Positions 41,211-51,451 are shown, counted from the first letter of the stretch. The stretch is 64,000 nt of DNA from Aquimarina algiphila (GCF_007489275.1 NZ_VLNR01000002.1:104715-168714); one strand, 5' to 3'. Notes: generated by a model not told the origin, from the sequence alone. Program-made: numbers and translations.

Positions 41211-41825
41211 TTATAATGAAACTGTTTCTGTTTCTTCGACCATTTTATTTCTTAACTCAATAATTTCTAATAATGTTTTAATTTCTTTTTTAATACTTTT
41301 TCTAATAAAACTAATAAAGATAATAGCTCCGATAATATAGGAAACATCTATGAGAATCATTTTCCAGGTACTGAAATACAGACTAAACTCTGGAGTAATC
41401 ATATAAAAACCTATAGTGTATAACGCAAGAATAATAATGGTCACAGGGCCATGAATTTGTTTTCTAAATTTATAAAAAGCAATAGTGTTATTTGTTGTTT
41501 TTAATACGTTATCTATGATATCAATTTTCTTTGATTTTGATACACTAATACACTCTATAACAATCCTGGTTAGTAACCCTCCTATCATTAGTACGACTCC
41601 GATTCGACTTAAGATTTCTTGCACAGGAGCAAGGAAGTAGAAAAATGCAGCAATACCAATTAAAGTAACAGATAATACTGCGATGTTGCCATAATGAAAC
41701 TGTACACTAGAATTTTTCTTTGTAGTGATAGCGGCTAAAGTTTCATTAATTATTTCAGTATTATTTTCAATATCTTTTTTTCCTTTTTGCCATTTGTTTT
41801 GTAATTCATCAAATTCATTTTCCAT
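41211..41825 (-). CDS. membrane protein, likely anti-sigma/regulatory partner
   Basis: 204 aa. N-terminal cytoplasmic part (ENEFDELQNKWQKGKKDIEN) then four hydrophobic segments (about 50-70, 76-92, 125-145, 153-170). It overlaps the ECF sigma gene by 11 bp. This order is common for membrane regulators of ECF factors, but no zinc-type anti-sigma motif is seen. Confidence 0.55.
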   Translation of the reverse strand: MENEFDELQNKWQKGKKDIENNTEIINETLAAITTKKNSSVQFHYGNIAVLSVTLIGIAAFFYFLAPVQEILSRIGVVLMIGGLLTRIVIECISVSKSKKIDIIDNVLKTTNNTIAFYKFRKQIHGPVTIIILALYTIGFYMITPEFSLYFSTWKMILIDVSYIIGAIIFISFIRKSIKKEIKTLLEIIELRNKMVEETETVSL

Positions 41826-42312
41826 GGTCTAATATTTTTTTAAGTCTTTTTTTTATTCTGTGAATTTTTACCCTAACATTAGTGGGTTTGATACCCAAAA
41901 TATTGGATATTTCATCATAATTCTGCCCTTCTAATACCATCATGATCATCAATCTATCAAGTTCTTCTAATTGTCCGATTGCTTTATATAATCCTTGTTC
42001 CTGATCAGGTTCTGGATTTTGAGATTCATCTACTAATGCATGTTCTATTTTATCTATAGATAATCGTTTCTTCTTTTTTTCTTTTCTAATGTATTGAAGG
42101 CATGTGTTTACAGTGATTCGATATACCCAGGTTTTATGGGTGGATTGTCCTTTGAAGTTAAGGAGCGCATTCCAGATATTAATAAATACTTCTTGCGAAA
42201 GATCATTAGCCAGATCAATATCTCCTTTCATAAAACCCAGGCACATCTGTCTTACCATAGGATAACATTCTCGATATACAGTTTCGAAAAGCTGTTGATT
42301 CTTTTTACTCAT
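41815..42312 (-). CDS. ECF RNA polymerase sigma factor
   Basis: 165 aa. Region 2: DLANDLSQEVFINIWNALLN and WVYRITVNTCLQYIRK. Region 4: EGQNYDEISNILGIKPTNVR with VKIHRIKKRLKK. Binds core polymerase to direct a stress or envelope regulon. Overlaps both the hydrolase (8 bp) and the membrane partner. Confidence 0.85.
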   Translation of the reverse strand: MSKKNQQLFETVYRECYPMVRQMCLGFMKGDIDLANDLSQEVFINIWNALLNFKGQSTHKTWVYRITVNTCLQYIRKEKKKKRLSIDKIEHALVDESQNPEPDQEQGLYKAIGQLEELDRLMIMMVLEGQNYDEISNILGIKPTNVRVKIHRIKKRLKKILDHGK

Positions 42313-43144
42313 TTGTTAAGAATGCATTTACTTGTGCATAAAACCACTCTGGTTGATCAAACATGATGAAATGTTTACTATCTGATGCCATTTCTATCGT
42401 TTTGTTTGCTAAAGTAGCATATTGTTTTTCATAATTGGATTTTGCAATTTCTACAGTAGGGAATGATGCGCCTAAAATTAGAGTCTTTGCAGTCACTTTA
42501 TCTAATACTTTTCTTAAATCTAATTTTAATAAATCGGTATATCCATATACATAGGTTTTACGATCTGCCTCCATAATCCAATGGATCAAAGTATTTACTT
42601 TTTCTTTTTTATTCGTCATATTTTGAGCCATCATAGTCGCAGTTTGTTTAAATTGTGCTTCTTCCATAGCAAGTATCTGCTTATTATAAGGACTTTCGTA
42701 TTGTATATTACTTTCTGGGACTCCTGGCATCATAAGTTCACGCATACAAGGTATTGGATCTACGATAATCATACTAGTTATAGTATCAGGTAATGCCGCA
42801 GCAAGATCGGTAGCTAGATTTCCTCCCATACTATGTCCGATTATTTTGACATTAGTTAGGTTTTTAGTTTTGATATAGGTTATCAATTCTTTTTTTATGG
42901 TGTCATACCAAGGCATTGGGATAGGTTGATTACCATTAAAACCTGCATAAGAAATAAGATGAGCCTCATTTTTTGAAGTTAAATGATCAACAGTCTCCTC
43001 CCAAATAGATCCGGGAGTTGTAAACCCAGGTAAAAATAATACCGGAGTTCCTTTTCCTACAACTTTAACTTTAAAAGCTGATGTTTGACCAAATCCCAAA
43101 CTAACGATTGCTAATAATACAATGGTGATTTTTAATGTTTTCAT
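42305..43144 (-). CDS. secreted alpha/beta hydrolase
   Basis: 279 aa, signal peptide to about 22. Nucleophile elbow GHSMGGN (Ser about 105), oxyanion region VLFLPGFTTPGSIW, and late acid/His candidates (SDSKHFIMFDQPEWF, His near 262). Esterase-like; substrate unknown. First gene of the sigma operon, so probably co-regulated. Confidence 0.75.
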   Translation of the reverse strand: MKTLKITIVLLAIVSLGFGQTSAFKVKVVGKGTPVLFLPGFTTPGSIWEETVDHLTSKNEAHLISYAGFNGNQPIPMPWYDTIKKELITYIKTKNLTNVKIIGHSMGGNLATDLAAALPDTITSMIIVDPIPCMRELMMPGVPESNIQYESPYNKQILAMEEAQFKQTATMMAQNMTNKKEKVNTLIHWIMEADRKTYVYGYTDLLKLDLRKVLDKVTAKTLILGASFPTVEIAKSNYEKQYATLANKTIEMASDSKHFIMFDQPEWFYAQVNAFLTNE

Positions 43145-43344
43145 GTTTATGTTTTTTATTGTTTTTAAGACTTATTTTTCCCTTTGATGCAGAACACAAT
43201 GAATTGTTACACGCAAGAGTGAAAAAAAATAGAAAACATGTCGATAAGAGGTGAAAGCCTGTGTTTACAAAGGAAAAGGAGAAGAAGAATTTATGAAGTA
43301 ATAAATATTTTCCTTGTTGAGGTAAATAATACTAAGAATAAAAG

Positions 43345-44052
43345 TTATTTCTTTTTACGTATATCAATGGTATAGAGCCAATGTATACTTACCCAAAGTT
43401 TATGTTTGGTATCAGAATTAAAGAAATTACTAATTCGATAGTCTAAACCAAATTCAGTCTTACTTCTTCTATTGAACTCGTATCCCAGAAAAGGCAGAAG
43501 TCTGATTTCTAAATCTGTTTCATCTTGTTGATATGATCCAAGATATTCGTTACTAAACTTAAGATAGAATTCTTTGGAGTCAATTTGTTCTCCTGATAAC
43601 GGTTTTTCATAGGTTACTCTATATCTCAAACGAAATTCTGGAGCTTCATTACTCGTAAAAGTTTGATCTGTTGCCAAGCGATGACCAATTCGGCCTACAT
43701 GAAGTAGTTGAACATAATTGTACTGTTGAATTGTGCGATGAATAATCTCATCATCCTTTATTCTAAATAAATATCCACCATTAAGCACTCCATGAGCTCC
43801 AATTTTTGTAGAAATCAGAGAAGTTAAATCAGTAAGAATATAAGAATATTGAAATGAATTTTCTTCTGTATCATCGATGAATACTTGTCGTGATTCTATG
43901 GCATTAATTAATTTTGTACGATTAGAAAGTTTTGAAGATAATGTGAATTTGGGAAGTATACCACTTGAGAATTCACTTTGAGCGAGTATATCATGTGTTA
44001 GTAAATTGATACACAAGACTAGAAATAGAATTTTTATGATGGTATTATGCAT
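43345..44052 (-). CDS. DUF2490-like outer-membrane/secreted protein
   Basis: 235 aa, signal peptide to about 24. Alternating amphipathic beta strands (FQYSYILTDLTSLISTKIG; LEIRLLPFLGYEFNRRSKTE) ending in aromatic-rich WVSIHWLYTIDI, typical of DUF2490 barrels. Function unknown. 2 bp after the next gene upstream, hence one operon. Confidence 0.6.
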   Translation of the reverse strand: MHNTIIKILFLVLCINLLTHDILAQSEFSSGILPKFTLSSKLSNRTKLINAIESRQVFIDDTEENSFQYSYILTDLTSLISTKIGAHGVLNGGYLFRIKDDEIIHRTIQQYNYVQLLHVGRIGHRLATDQTFTSNEAPEFRLRYRVTYEKPLSGEQIDSKEFYLKFSNEYLGSYQQDETDLEIRLLPFLGYEFNRRSKTEFGLDYRISNFFNSDTKHKLWVSIHWLYTIDIRKKK

Positions 44053-44054
44053 GA

Positions 44055-44624
44055 CTAAAACTGTATATTATCAGAATTACGCTGTACGATCTCAAGAAAT
44101 TTTATGATAGTTCCCTTTGGATCAATTAAGACTTCATACAAATGATAATTTTTTTCTCTTTTACCTTTTATGACAATCTCATAAAGAGTGGTATAAGAAT
44201 CTTTTGATGCTTTTTCCTGCATCAAACTTAATAATGTTTGTCGATCTGCTTTCCATTGTATTTGTGTTTTTACAATAGTATATTTGGTAAAAACAGAATC
44301 TAATGAATGAGTAATGTTTGTTTTTATTTCTTTAGGAAGTGTTTTAAAATGTATTGTTTTCTCAATATCGATAGGGTTTCCTAGAGTGTCAAACTCAATA
44401 CTAAAACGTGCTCTGTTTTTTTTGGTTTTGGCTTCTATTGTTTTTCCATCTTGACTCTCTTCAGCATACCATCTTATAGTGTTTTTGAAAAAACAACTGT
44501 CTATAAATGATAATGCTTTTGGAGGGACAATATCTGGTTGGATTCGATATTCTCGTTCATACTTTGTCTGAGCTGTAGCAAATACAGTAAAAAACATTCC
44601 GAAAGCAACTATTATTTTTTTCAT
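44055..44624 (-). CDS. secreted PepSY-like protein
   Basis: 189 aa from ATG 44624, which gives a proper signal peptide (MKKIIVAFGMFFTVFATAQ); a TTG at 44651 is an artefact of the longer frame. Two tandem beta-alpha-beta units (RFSIEFDTLGNPIDIEKTIH; YHLYEVLIDPKGTIIKFLEI) resemble PepSY-like repeats. Function unknown. Confidence 0.55.
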   Translation of the reverse strand: MKKIIVAFGMFFTVFATAQTKYEREYRIQPDIVPPKALSFIDSCFFKNTIRWYAEESQDGKTIEAKTKKNRARFSIEFDTLGNPIDIEKTIHFKTLPKEIKTNITHSLDSVFTKYTIVKTQIQWKADRQTLLSLMQEKASKDSYTTLYEIVIKGKREKNYHLYEVLIDPKGTIIKFLEIVQRNSDNIQF

Positions 44625-44647
44625 CAAAAAATGTTTTGAAACATAAA

Positions 44648-45100
44648 TCAATGCTTAGAAGAATCATTAAATTGCCATAATACATTTACGATTTTCCAGG
44701 CTCCATTAATTTTTATGATGTGCATATAATCAACCCATTCATCTGCAATAAGTTTTACAGAAGCAGTTTTGTCAAAAATGTCTAGTATAATCACTTCTTT
44801 TTTAGGATTATCAGGGAACTTATCTCCATTACGATTATAAGACTCAGAAAGGAGTACCATAAAATCTGTAAAAGTCTCACGCAAATACTCTTTGTTTGTG
44901 GTTTTGTTCTTCCAAAATGTTCTTTTTACCATTCTTGGATGAGCAGCGCGTTCAAATTGCTCAGGTTTTACGTGATGTTGCGCTTCAATATAATCCAGAG
45001 CTACTTGTTTAATTGCCAAAGAGTCTTGTTTGGTTTGGCCATAGGTTTTAATGGTAATACATGAGATTATTAAAATGAGTAAAAGAGAATATGATTTCAT
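44648..45100 (-). CDS. secreted NTF2-like (lumazine-binding-type) protein
   Basis: 150 aa, signal peptide to about 21. LAIKQVALDYIEAQHHVKPE, EVIILDIFDKTASVKLIADE and MHIIKINGAWKIVNVLWQFN match the NTF2-like/Lumazine_bd_2 family. Probably a periplasmic small-ligand or lyase-like protein; substrate unknown. Confidence 0.65.
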   Translation of the reverse strand: MKSYSLLLILIISCITIKTYGQTKQDSLAIKQVALDYIEAQHHVKPEQFERAAHPRMVKRTFWKNKTTNKEYLRETFTDFMVLLSESYNRNGDKFPDNPKKEVIILDIFDKTASVKLIADEWVDYMHIIKINGAWKIVNVLWQFNDSSKH

Positions 45101-45141
45101 GTGAATGCAATTATTAATAGTAAGAATATTATATTTTTAGG

Positions 45142-45612
45142 TTACCAATATTCGAATATTTTGGAGATTTTACCACTTTTAAATTCGAATAAAGCCATTT
45201 GAGCATCTCCTTCTTTTGTCCCAGTGTCAGTCTTATTAATAAACTTCTTTTCTGTAACAATAGCATCGAGTCCCGTAATCATGTTGATTACTTTGATATC
45301 TATTACGCTTCCATCATAACCTCCCTTTTTTTGATTACGTACGTATCCATCATATAATTCTTGTCTGGTATATGTGCCTCCATATTTTGGATGTATATAG
45401 ACAAAATCATCTGTAAATAATTCAAAAACTTCATCAATATCTTTTATGGTAGAGTTGGCTTTAAAGATTTTAATATTTATAGTATAGTAATCATTTACTA
45501 ACTTAACAAGAACATCTTTTGGAGTTGGTTCATGCTCTTCTTGTGCATTAATATCATGAATAGCAGTAGTACATAAAAAGAATGCGAAAATAACGCTACA
45601 TGGATACTTCAT
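45142..45612 (-). CDS. secreted SnoaL/NTF2-like protein
   Basis: 156 aa, signal peptide to about 22. ELFTDDFVYIHPKYGGTYTR and the closing FKSGKISKIFEYW are typical of SnoaL/DUF4440 barrels. Part of a run of four small secreted proteins. Role unknown. Confidence 0.65.
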   Translation of the reverse strand: MKYPCSVIFAFFLCTTAIHDINAQEEHEPTPKDVLVKLVNDYYTINIKIFKANSTIKDIDEVFELFTDDFVYIHPKYGGTYTRQELYDGYVRNQKKGGYDGSVIDIKVINMITGLDAIVTEKKFINKTDTGTKEGDAQMALFEFKSGKISKIFEYW

Positions 45613-45754
45613 TGAATTGACTGATTGTTTTTCAGTTCTAAAAATATAAGATATATGATAATTAAATAAGAAAGTTTTCTTAAATCTTAAAGATCAGTAA
45701 ACTCACTTGAATTAAATAAATGAAGTTATCGTTTTAGTTTTTTTGAATTTCTCC

Positions 45755-46864
45755 TTAGTTTTGCAACGAAGTAAAATATTCTTTTGGTGAGGTTCCCATT
45801 AATTTTTTAAACGATTTATTAAAGGTCGTTTTAGAATTGAAACCTGCTTCTTGCGCAATCCCAAAAAAAGTAAGATTTTGGTTTTTTTCAGATTTTGCCA
45901 ATTCTACAAATTCCTTAATACGATAATAATTGATGTATTCGAAGAAATTCATACCGACATTTTCATTGAGTAATCGAGCAATTTCGGGACTACTCACTCC
46001 AAGCATTTCTGCAAGCTCAGCCTTTAATAATTTTCTATTGAGATAAGGTTTTTTCTCAATCATTAATGTATCTAATTGGGCTTTTAGTGCATCAAGATCC
46101 TTTTTTGATAATTTTGATTGTGTATATTTTTTATGGATTGAAGGAGGGATAATTTTAAATAAATCGGGAGAAATCATACCATAATAGGCAATAAAGAGAA
46201 TGATTAAAGCAATACTTAACCAGATAGTTTCTCTTGCCGTTCTTTCTATCATTTCAAATCCAAAAATACTAATGAAGTATACAATAACCCAGCATAGTAG
46301 ACAAATACCGATTGCAATAAGAAAATTTAGGAAAAACTGTGTTTTTACGGTATAGCTTAACTCATCTCGAAGTTCTTTTTTAAATACAAAAAACAGATGC
46401 AGGCTCATGGCCCAATATGTAATGTTGAATAGTAATCCTATGCCTATAAAAATGGTTATGGTACGAAATAATTCTCCGCTTTTTACTCTTAATCTCATTT
46501 CTTGATCTGTAGGAAGCATAAACATGAAAATCACAAAAATAATGTAAAAAACTCCTGGGATGTAATGTAACAGATCCTGATAAGAAAAACGTTTTTTTAA
46601 TAAAGAAGATCTGGTAAACAAGTAAATTGTGGATCCAAATAAAAGTGTAGCAAATTCTGAAAAGGCAATAAATCTAAAATTCTTACCAAAAACTTCTGAT
46701 ATATAGATAACCCGTCCCGATAAACCTATCATAAGCACTACTACCAAAAAAGCGACATAACCGTTAATGTTCTTTCTGTTTTTTGGTGAAAAAAGATAAA
46801 TAAAGAGTAAGAAGATACTCTGAAAATATCCAAAATACACAAGTTGATTTAGAAGTGTTTGCAT
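45755..46864 (-). CDS. AraC-family regulator with membrane domain
   Basis: 369 aa. Seven or so hydrophobic helices (1-235) precede a C-terminal AraC DNA-binding domain with two HTHs (LLKAELAEMLGVSSPEIARL; LTFFGIAQEAGFNSKTTFNK) and the closing KLMGTSPKEYF. A membrane-embedded one-component sensor, frequent in Flavobacteriia. Lies beside the monooxygenase cluster and probably controls it (inference). Confidence 0.8.
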   Translation of the reverse strand: MQTLLNQLVYFGYFQSIFLLFIYLFSPKNRKNINGYVAFLVVVLMIGLSGRVIYISEVFGKNFRFIAFSEFATLLFGSTIYLFTRSSLLKKRFSYQDLLHYIPGVFYIIFVIFMFMLPTDQEMRLRVKSGELFRTITIFIGIGLLFNITYWAMSLHLFFVFKKELRDELSYTVKTQFFLNFLIAIGICLLCWVIVYFISIFGFEMIERTARETIWLSIALIILFIAYYGMISPDLFKIIPPSIHKKYTQSKLSKKDLDALKAQLDTLMIEKKPYLNRKLLKAELAEMLGVSSPEIARLLNENVGMNFFEYINYYRIKEFVELAKSEKNQNLTFFGIAQEAGFNSKTTFNKSFKKLMGTSPKEYFTSLQN

Positions 46865-46925
46865 AGGTGTTGGGTTAAGTAGGTGGTTTTTAATACCACC
46901 TACTTTTTTATATCGCTAAAAATAG

Positions 46926-47627
46926 TTACTTAATCTGAAACTGATTCACATGTTTTACCGAACTATGATTCATTTTTAGATTCTCTGTATAGAATTTTTC
47001 AAAAGCAGCTTTATTTTCCCATGAAGTGATGACCAGATAATCTGGGTTATAATGATATCCAAATGGAGATGTACCTTCTACAAATTCTATTTCTATTTGG
47101 CCACCTGCCTTTTTACTTTTTTGTAACCACTCTTGCTTAAATTTTTTAAAGGATTGTTCATCTTTTTGCCAATATGCAGTGGTGATATTAAACCTTTCTG
47201 GATCGATTTTAAAAGAAAGATCTTCCTTTAATTCATAATACGTTAAACCAAAGGTTGACCAGATATTTCTTCTTTCTTGATGAAAGTCAGGCATTGTTTT
47301 TTCTATTTCTTGTAAAAATTTTTCTCGACCACTTAGCGTATCCCAATATCCAAAGACCATAACTTCGGGGTGGTAATTTCCTTGAGTCGGACTTCCTGAT
47401 ACTGCTCTTCCAGGTAATGGGTGATATCCCATTTTTTCGGCAACAGGAAATGCGGTTTTAAAATAGTTGTCTAATTTTTTTTTGGTGTCGGGTTTTGTAT
47501 TTAGAAATATAATATCAAATACTTGTCCTTTTTTTTGGGCATATGATTTTATTTTTGATTGCGCCTGTAGATTTAAAAAATTAGTGATTAAAAATAAGGT
47601 TAATAGTGAGATTTTTAAAAGCTTCAT
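46926..47627 (-). CDS. secreted dimeric alpha/beta-barrel (ABM-like) protein
   Basis: 233 aa, signal peptide to about 22. Two ferredoxin-like repeats with EVMVFGYWDTLSGREKFLQE and DYLVITSWENKAAFEKFYTE, the usual strand-helix pattern of ABM/NIPSNAP-like proteins. May act on oxidised small molecules; unproven. Confidence 0.6.
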   Translation of the reverse strand: MKLLKISLLTLFLITNFLNLQAQSKIKSYAQKKGQVFDIIFLNTKPDTKKKLDNYFKTAFPVAEKMGYHPLPGRAVSGSPTQGNYHPEVMVFGYWDTLSGREKFLQEIEKTMPDFHQERRNIWSTFGLTYYELKEDLSFKIDPERFNITTAYWQKDEQSFKKFKQEWLQKSKKAGGQIEIEFVEGTSPFGYHYNPDYLVITSWENKAAFEKFYTENLKMNHSSVKHVNQFQIK

Positions 47628-47799
47628 ATGTTTCTTTACTTTAATTAATGATTCTTAATTGATAAGACAAATGTAGAAGCTATATTCTGAGAACTAAAGT
47701 AAAATAAGGGCTTTGAAGTACATATACCGTATGCGTACTTATATAAAATACAAATATAACTGATAGTTATTCTTAAAAGAATAGATAATTAGAAAGTGA

Positions 47800-48957
47800 T
47801 CATTTATTAGATATAGTTTTATCAATACTGTATAACGAAATCATCTGCTTTTTAAGCTTAGAGGAAGGAACATTTTTTAGCATAAAGTTTCTAATTCTAC
47901 TGCCATATCTCATGTTACCAATTTTACCCATGTTCCAGGATTGGGATACTATCGAATTCACTTTTTTAGATCTTAATCTATAGAATTCTGAAAATGCCTG
48001 AATAATATCTTTTTGTGATGCAATTAGATTCGATAGATAATATGCATCTTCAATAGCTTGTGAACCTCCTTGTCCAAGATTAGGGGTCATGCCATGAGCA
48101 GCATCCCCAATTAAACATATATTATGATGATGCCAGGTTTTTAAAATTTTTAAATCATTAAGATCGGTTCTGATAATTTTATCAGTTGGTGTGTGTTTTA
48201 TAAGTTGAATAACTTCTTCATGAAAATCAGAAAATAAATCTATGAGTTTATCTTTTAAAAATACGGTATCATCTTTCAAATTAGGCTCACTTAACGCAAC
48301 GGCAAACCAATATACTTGATTCTTTTGCAATCTTGAGATTCCAAACCTTAACTGATTTCCCCACATTTCTATTCCATTATGATCAAAAGTAGGATTCATT
48401 TCATATGCTGCAACTCCTCTCCAACAAGTTTGCCCAGAGTACCGTAATCGACTTTTTGGAAAAAGTTGGTGCCTTATCTTAGAGTGAATTCCATCTGACC
48501 CAATAAGGTATGTTGTTGTAGTTTGTGTACCATCTTCAAATACAATCTCAATCTTTTGGTCGCTTAAAGAAGTATAGCTTTTAAATGCTTTTCCCATAGT
48601 TATCTTTTCTTTGGGAATATTTTTAAGTAAAAGGTACTGTAGTTTCCCTCGATGAATTGCAATTGTAGAGAAGCCAAATTGCTCTTTTGCAAAATTTTGA
48701 TCGGTGTCAGAAATAGGGTTTAGTTGTAAATCTGCTAATGTAATTCTATCTATAGAATTTCCATGGAGCTGAAGATCTTTTAAGATACTCGGATTGATCC
48801 ATTCAATAACCTGAAGCGCATTTGGAGGCATCCAGATACCAGCACCAATTTCTTTTAGTTCTGGAGCTTTTTCATACACATGATATTCGATTCCTAGTTT
48901 TTCAAAAGCTAAAGCTGTGGTAAGCCCACCAATTCCTGCACCAATTATTGTAATCAT
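47800..48957 (-). CDS. FAD-dependent monooxygenase
   Basis: 385 aa. GxGxxG dinucleotide site GAGIGGLTTALAFEKLGI (residues 6-23), a DG motif (GSDGIHSKIRH) and the flavin site GDAAHGMTPNLGQGGSQAIE (about 277-296). Group A aromatic hydroxylase/TetX-like family. Substrate unknown. Next to two ABM-like proteins and an AraC sensor, suggesting a small oxidative or detoxification pathway. Confidence 0.85.
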   Translation of the reverse strand: MITIIGAGIGGLTTALAFEKLGIEYHVYEKAPELKEIGAGIWMPPNALQVIEWINPSILKDLQLHGNSIDRITLADLQLNPISDTDQNFAKEQFGFSTIAIHRGKLQYLLLKNIPKEKITMGKAFKSYTSLSDQKIEIVFEDGTQTTTTYLIGSDGIHSKIRHQLFPKSRLRYSGQTCWRGVAAYEMNPTFDHNGIEMWGNQLRFGISRLQKNQVYWFAVALSEPNLKDDTVFLKDKLIDLFSDFHEEVIQLIKHTPTDKIIRTDLNDLKILKTWHHHNICLIGDAAHGMTPNLGQGGSQAIEDAYYLSNLIASQKDIIQAFSEFYRLRSKKVNSIVSQSWNMGKIGNMRYGSRIRNFMLKNVPSSKLKKQMISLYSIDKTISNK

Positions 48958-48966
48958 ACGTATTAT

Positions 48967-49392
48967 TTATGGTAAGTCATCTGCAAATAAAATATTAATT
49001 TCAGAGAATCCTTTATCTCTATTTGGAATAAGATTTTGATATGCTTTACTATTCAATAAATTTATAACATTCTCTTTTGAAGGAAAGTCCATAACCAATA
49101 AAAAAACAAATTTTTGTTCTCCGTGATATACATCCTCTATTTTACTTCTTTTGATTACCGTCCCACCAATATCTAATAATAGAGGCATAACTTCTTTTAC
49201 ATACTTTTGTAAGGCCTCTATTTCGTCTAAATTTGGAGAAGAGGTTACAATTAAAGTTGTTTTTATAGGTGGATCTTGTTGAAGCATTTTTTGATGCAAT
49301 GACTTTTGGTGAATACTATAAAATATATCTTTTGCATTTGAGCTATGTATTGTGGAAAAAACTATGATGATTAATAGTAATGCTTTTTTCAT
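48967..49392 (-). CDS. secreted DUF1330/ABM-like protein
   Basis: 141 aa, signal peptide to about 20. IVTSSPNLDEIEALQKYVKE, FVFLLVMDFPSKENVINLLN and YQNLIPNRDKGF follow the DUF1330-type dimeric barrel. 9 bp upstream of the monooxygenase, same operon. Confidence 0.6.
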   Translation of the reverse strand: MKKALLLIIIVFSTIHSSNAKDIFYSIHQKSLHQKMLQQDPPIKTTLIVTSSPNLDEIEALQKYVKEVMPLLLDIGGTVIKRSKIEDVYHGEQKFVFLLVMDFPSKENVINLLNSKAYQNLIPNRDKGFSEINILFADDLP

Positions 49393-49514
49393 TTTTATAG
49401 AATATGCGTACTGTAAATGTAATACAAAAGCATACGAAGTCCTCTTAATCTAGATTAATAAATTGAATATAAATTAGGTGTAAAGATCGTATCAATCCAC
49501 TTTCTGTCTTTCCA

Positions 49515-49838
49515 TTAAAATTTTGATATATTTATACTCGTTTTGGTAAGTCTGCATTCACTCTTAACCAAGTCTAGGGTACATTCATATGTATATTCTT
49601 GTTCAGATTTATCTTTGCATTTATATCCTGTAACTCCTCCGGTATTAGTATCCAAACAAAACCAACCTCCCGTTTCCTCAAGACTTTCTAATTTTTTATT
49701 AAATCGTTTTTCAGTTACTTCAATATCGTTAATGAAATATTTTGTAGTTATTTCCTGATGTATAGCTTTTGTTGTGATATTGGTGTACGCAAACATCGTT
49801 GTGAACATCATGAATATATGTAGTATTATTCTAGCCAA
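49515..49838 (-). CDS. small secreted Cys-containing protein
   Basis: 107 aa, signal-like N-terminus (IILHIFMMFTTMFAYTNIT). Four cysteines (WFCLD, YKCKD, YECTLDL, SECRL) could form two disulfides. Unknown. Confidence 0.45.
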   Translation of the reverse strand: MARIILHIFMMFTTMFAYTNITTKAIHQEITTKYFINDIEVTEKRFNKKLESLEETGGWFCLDTNTGGVTGYKCKDKSEQEYTYECTLDLVKSECRLTKTSINISKF

Positions 49839-49900
49839 GAGTTTAGTAGATTTGATTTATAACGTTTAATGTAAACTGCTTCTAATGAGTTTATATATTC

Positions 49901-50389
49901 TTAACTTTCTTTTTTAGGAGGCAATTCTATATCTCCATCGGGATGAATACGACAGATGACTTTACTCTTTTGATCAATTAGATTTAAAACAAACACTACC
50001 GGGCCATCTTTAGGTAATTTTTGAAACTCTATACTACCGGCAACAGACTGTAACCCTTTTAAAACCGCAGCAGAAGCATTTTGCAAACATTCTTCGATAT
50101 ATTCATCTTCATTACTTGCAAAATATTCACTTTGTTCATCAAGTGGAAAGAAAGAAGTTAAATCTATTCCACCGCATTCACTAAAACTTTCTCCTTCTGA
50201 TCCACCACCATATCCCATAAATTCTAGATCTGGAGGAGAAGTGATTTCTCCCTGGGCAGAAAAAATAATTTTAGATACTGGTTTTAGGGGGTCATATCCT
50301 GTATATTCTGAATCTATAAAAAGAGTAAAAGACTCTAGTAAATCAGCATTAATTTGCTCTTGTATACTGTTGTTTTTTGTAGTACTCAT
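49901..50389 (-). CDS. cytoplasmic protein, unknown
   Basis: 162 aa, acidic, no signal. Ser/Gly-rich centre (GYGGGSEGESFSECGGIDL) and VVFVLNLIDQKSKVICRIHP near the end. Family not recognised. Confidence 0.45.
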   Translation of the reverse strand: MSTTKNNSIQEQINADLLESFTLFIDSEYTGYDPLKPVSKIIFSAQGEITSPPDLEFMGYGGGSEGESFSECGGIDLTSFFPLDEQSEYFASNEDEYIEECLQNASAAVLKGLQSVAGSIEFQKLPKDGPVVFVLNLIDQKSKVICRIHPDGDIELPPKKES

Positions 50390-50871
50390 AAGTCTGTTTT
50401 TTTATGATGTAATACAAAACTAATAACAATAGGAGAGGTGTAACTACCTGTTTTCAGTGAAAAATAATATGAAAATTAAAGAGCATTAGTATATGAAAAG
50501 GAGAGGTGTTAATACATAAAGCAACTAAATTATTATTTATAAACACATGGTAAGACTTTTATATTATGAGAATTAATAGTACAGAGTAAGGTATGGGTAT
50601 ACGAACTTTGTTAACTATAGGATAATTTTGAACATATTTCTTACATGTTTTCAAAGTAATCTGGATTTATCTAAAGTTATCTACTGACATGGGCTGCCTT
50701 AGCAGTCAAAGTTTCTTTAGTTAAAGTTTTGATAATATATGTCCTTTACCAGATTTAAACTATTGGAAGTGTTTAAACTAGATTTTTCTTGAATTAATTT
50801 TAAAATAATTACTGCAACTTTTTATTTAAAGTATAGTATTATCTATGTAAACTTTTAAAATCAATATCACA
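50390..50871. other. gene-free intergenic region
   Basis: 481 bp between divergently transcribed genes. No ORF, repeat or clear promoter motif was recognised; composition is very AT-rich. Confidence 0.5.
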
Positions 50872-51336
50872 ATGAAAAAACTATTATTATTTTTAACAAT
50901 TACCATTGCATTCTGTTATTCCTGTAATAATGATGATGATGAACCTAATGTTATCAAGCAAGAGTTCGTATTAGAAGAAGTAAATAATTCGGGAATCAAA
51001 GGTCTTGTTAGTATTGTAAAATCTGCTACTGATTACACATTTTTTACTATTATATTAGAGGGTACAAGCTCAGGGAATTTATATCCTACACATATTTATA
51101 ATGATTCTTTGACTGATGATGGAAATATTGCTTTTTCACTTTCTGAAGCATATAGAAGAGAAGGAGATAAAGTTGCGATTTCTTCTACTCCATTTAGCCC
51201 GATTGATAAAGGTGATTCTTTTTTTGTAATGACATACGATGAACTAATCAATTTTGATGGCCACGTAAAAATCCTTAAAAGTGAAAGCGATCCAACAGTT
51301 GTAGCTCAAGGCAATATTGGAATTAATGCACAATAA
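50872..51336 (+). CDS. lipoprotein, unknown
   Basis: 154 aa. Lipobox CYSC (Cys18) followed by NNDDDEP. Beta-rich mature domain (FVLEEVNNSGIKGLVSIVKS). Function unknown. Single gene ended by an 18-bp-stem terminator. Confidence 0.6.
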   Translation: MKKLLLFLTITIAFCYSCNNDDDEPNVIKQEFVLEEVNNSGIKGLVSIVKSATDYTFFTIILEGTSSGNLYPTHIYNDSLTDDGNIAFSLSEAYRREGDKVAISSTPFSPIDKGDSFFVMTYDELINFDGHVKILKSESDPTVVAQGNIGINAQ

Positions 51337-51378
51337 GAAACTACTTTAATAGTACAAAAAATAAATAACGTTTGCTTT

Positions 51379-51451
51379 GTATCTTAATTTTGAATAATAT
51401 GACCACTATATTCAAAATTAAGATACAATACTTTTTTTTTTTTTTTTTTTT
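51379..51451 (+). terminator. very long-stem terminator with poly-T
   Basis: Perfect 18-bp inverted repeat (51379-51396 with 51409-51426), 12-nt loop, then a run of about 20 T from 51432. Stronger than a usual intrinsic terminator; sits between convergent transcription units. The T-run length may be inexact because of sequencing. Confidence 0.8.

Noticed and set aside
51432..51451. Poly-T run as a phase-variable tract
   Set aside because: It lies in the tail of a terminator outside any gene, so length change would not switch a protein; the length may also be a sequencing artefact.
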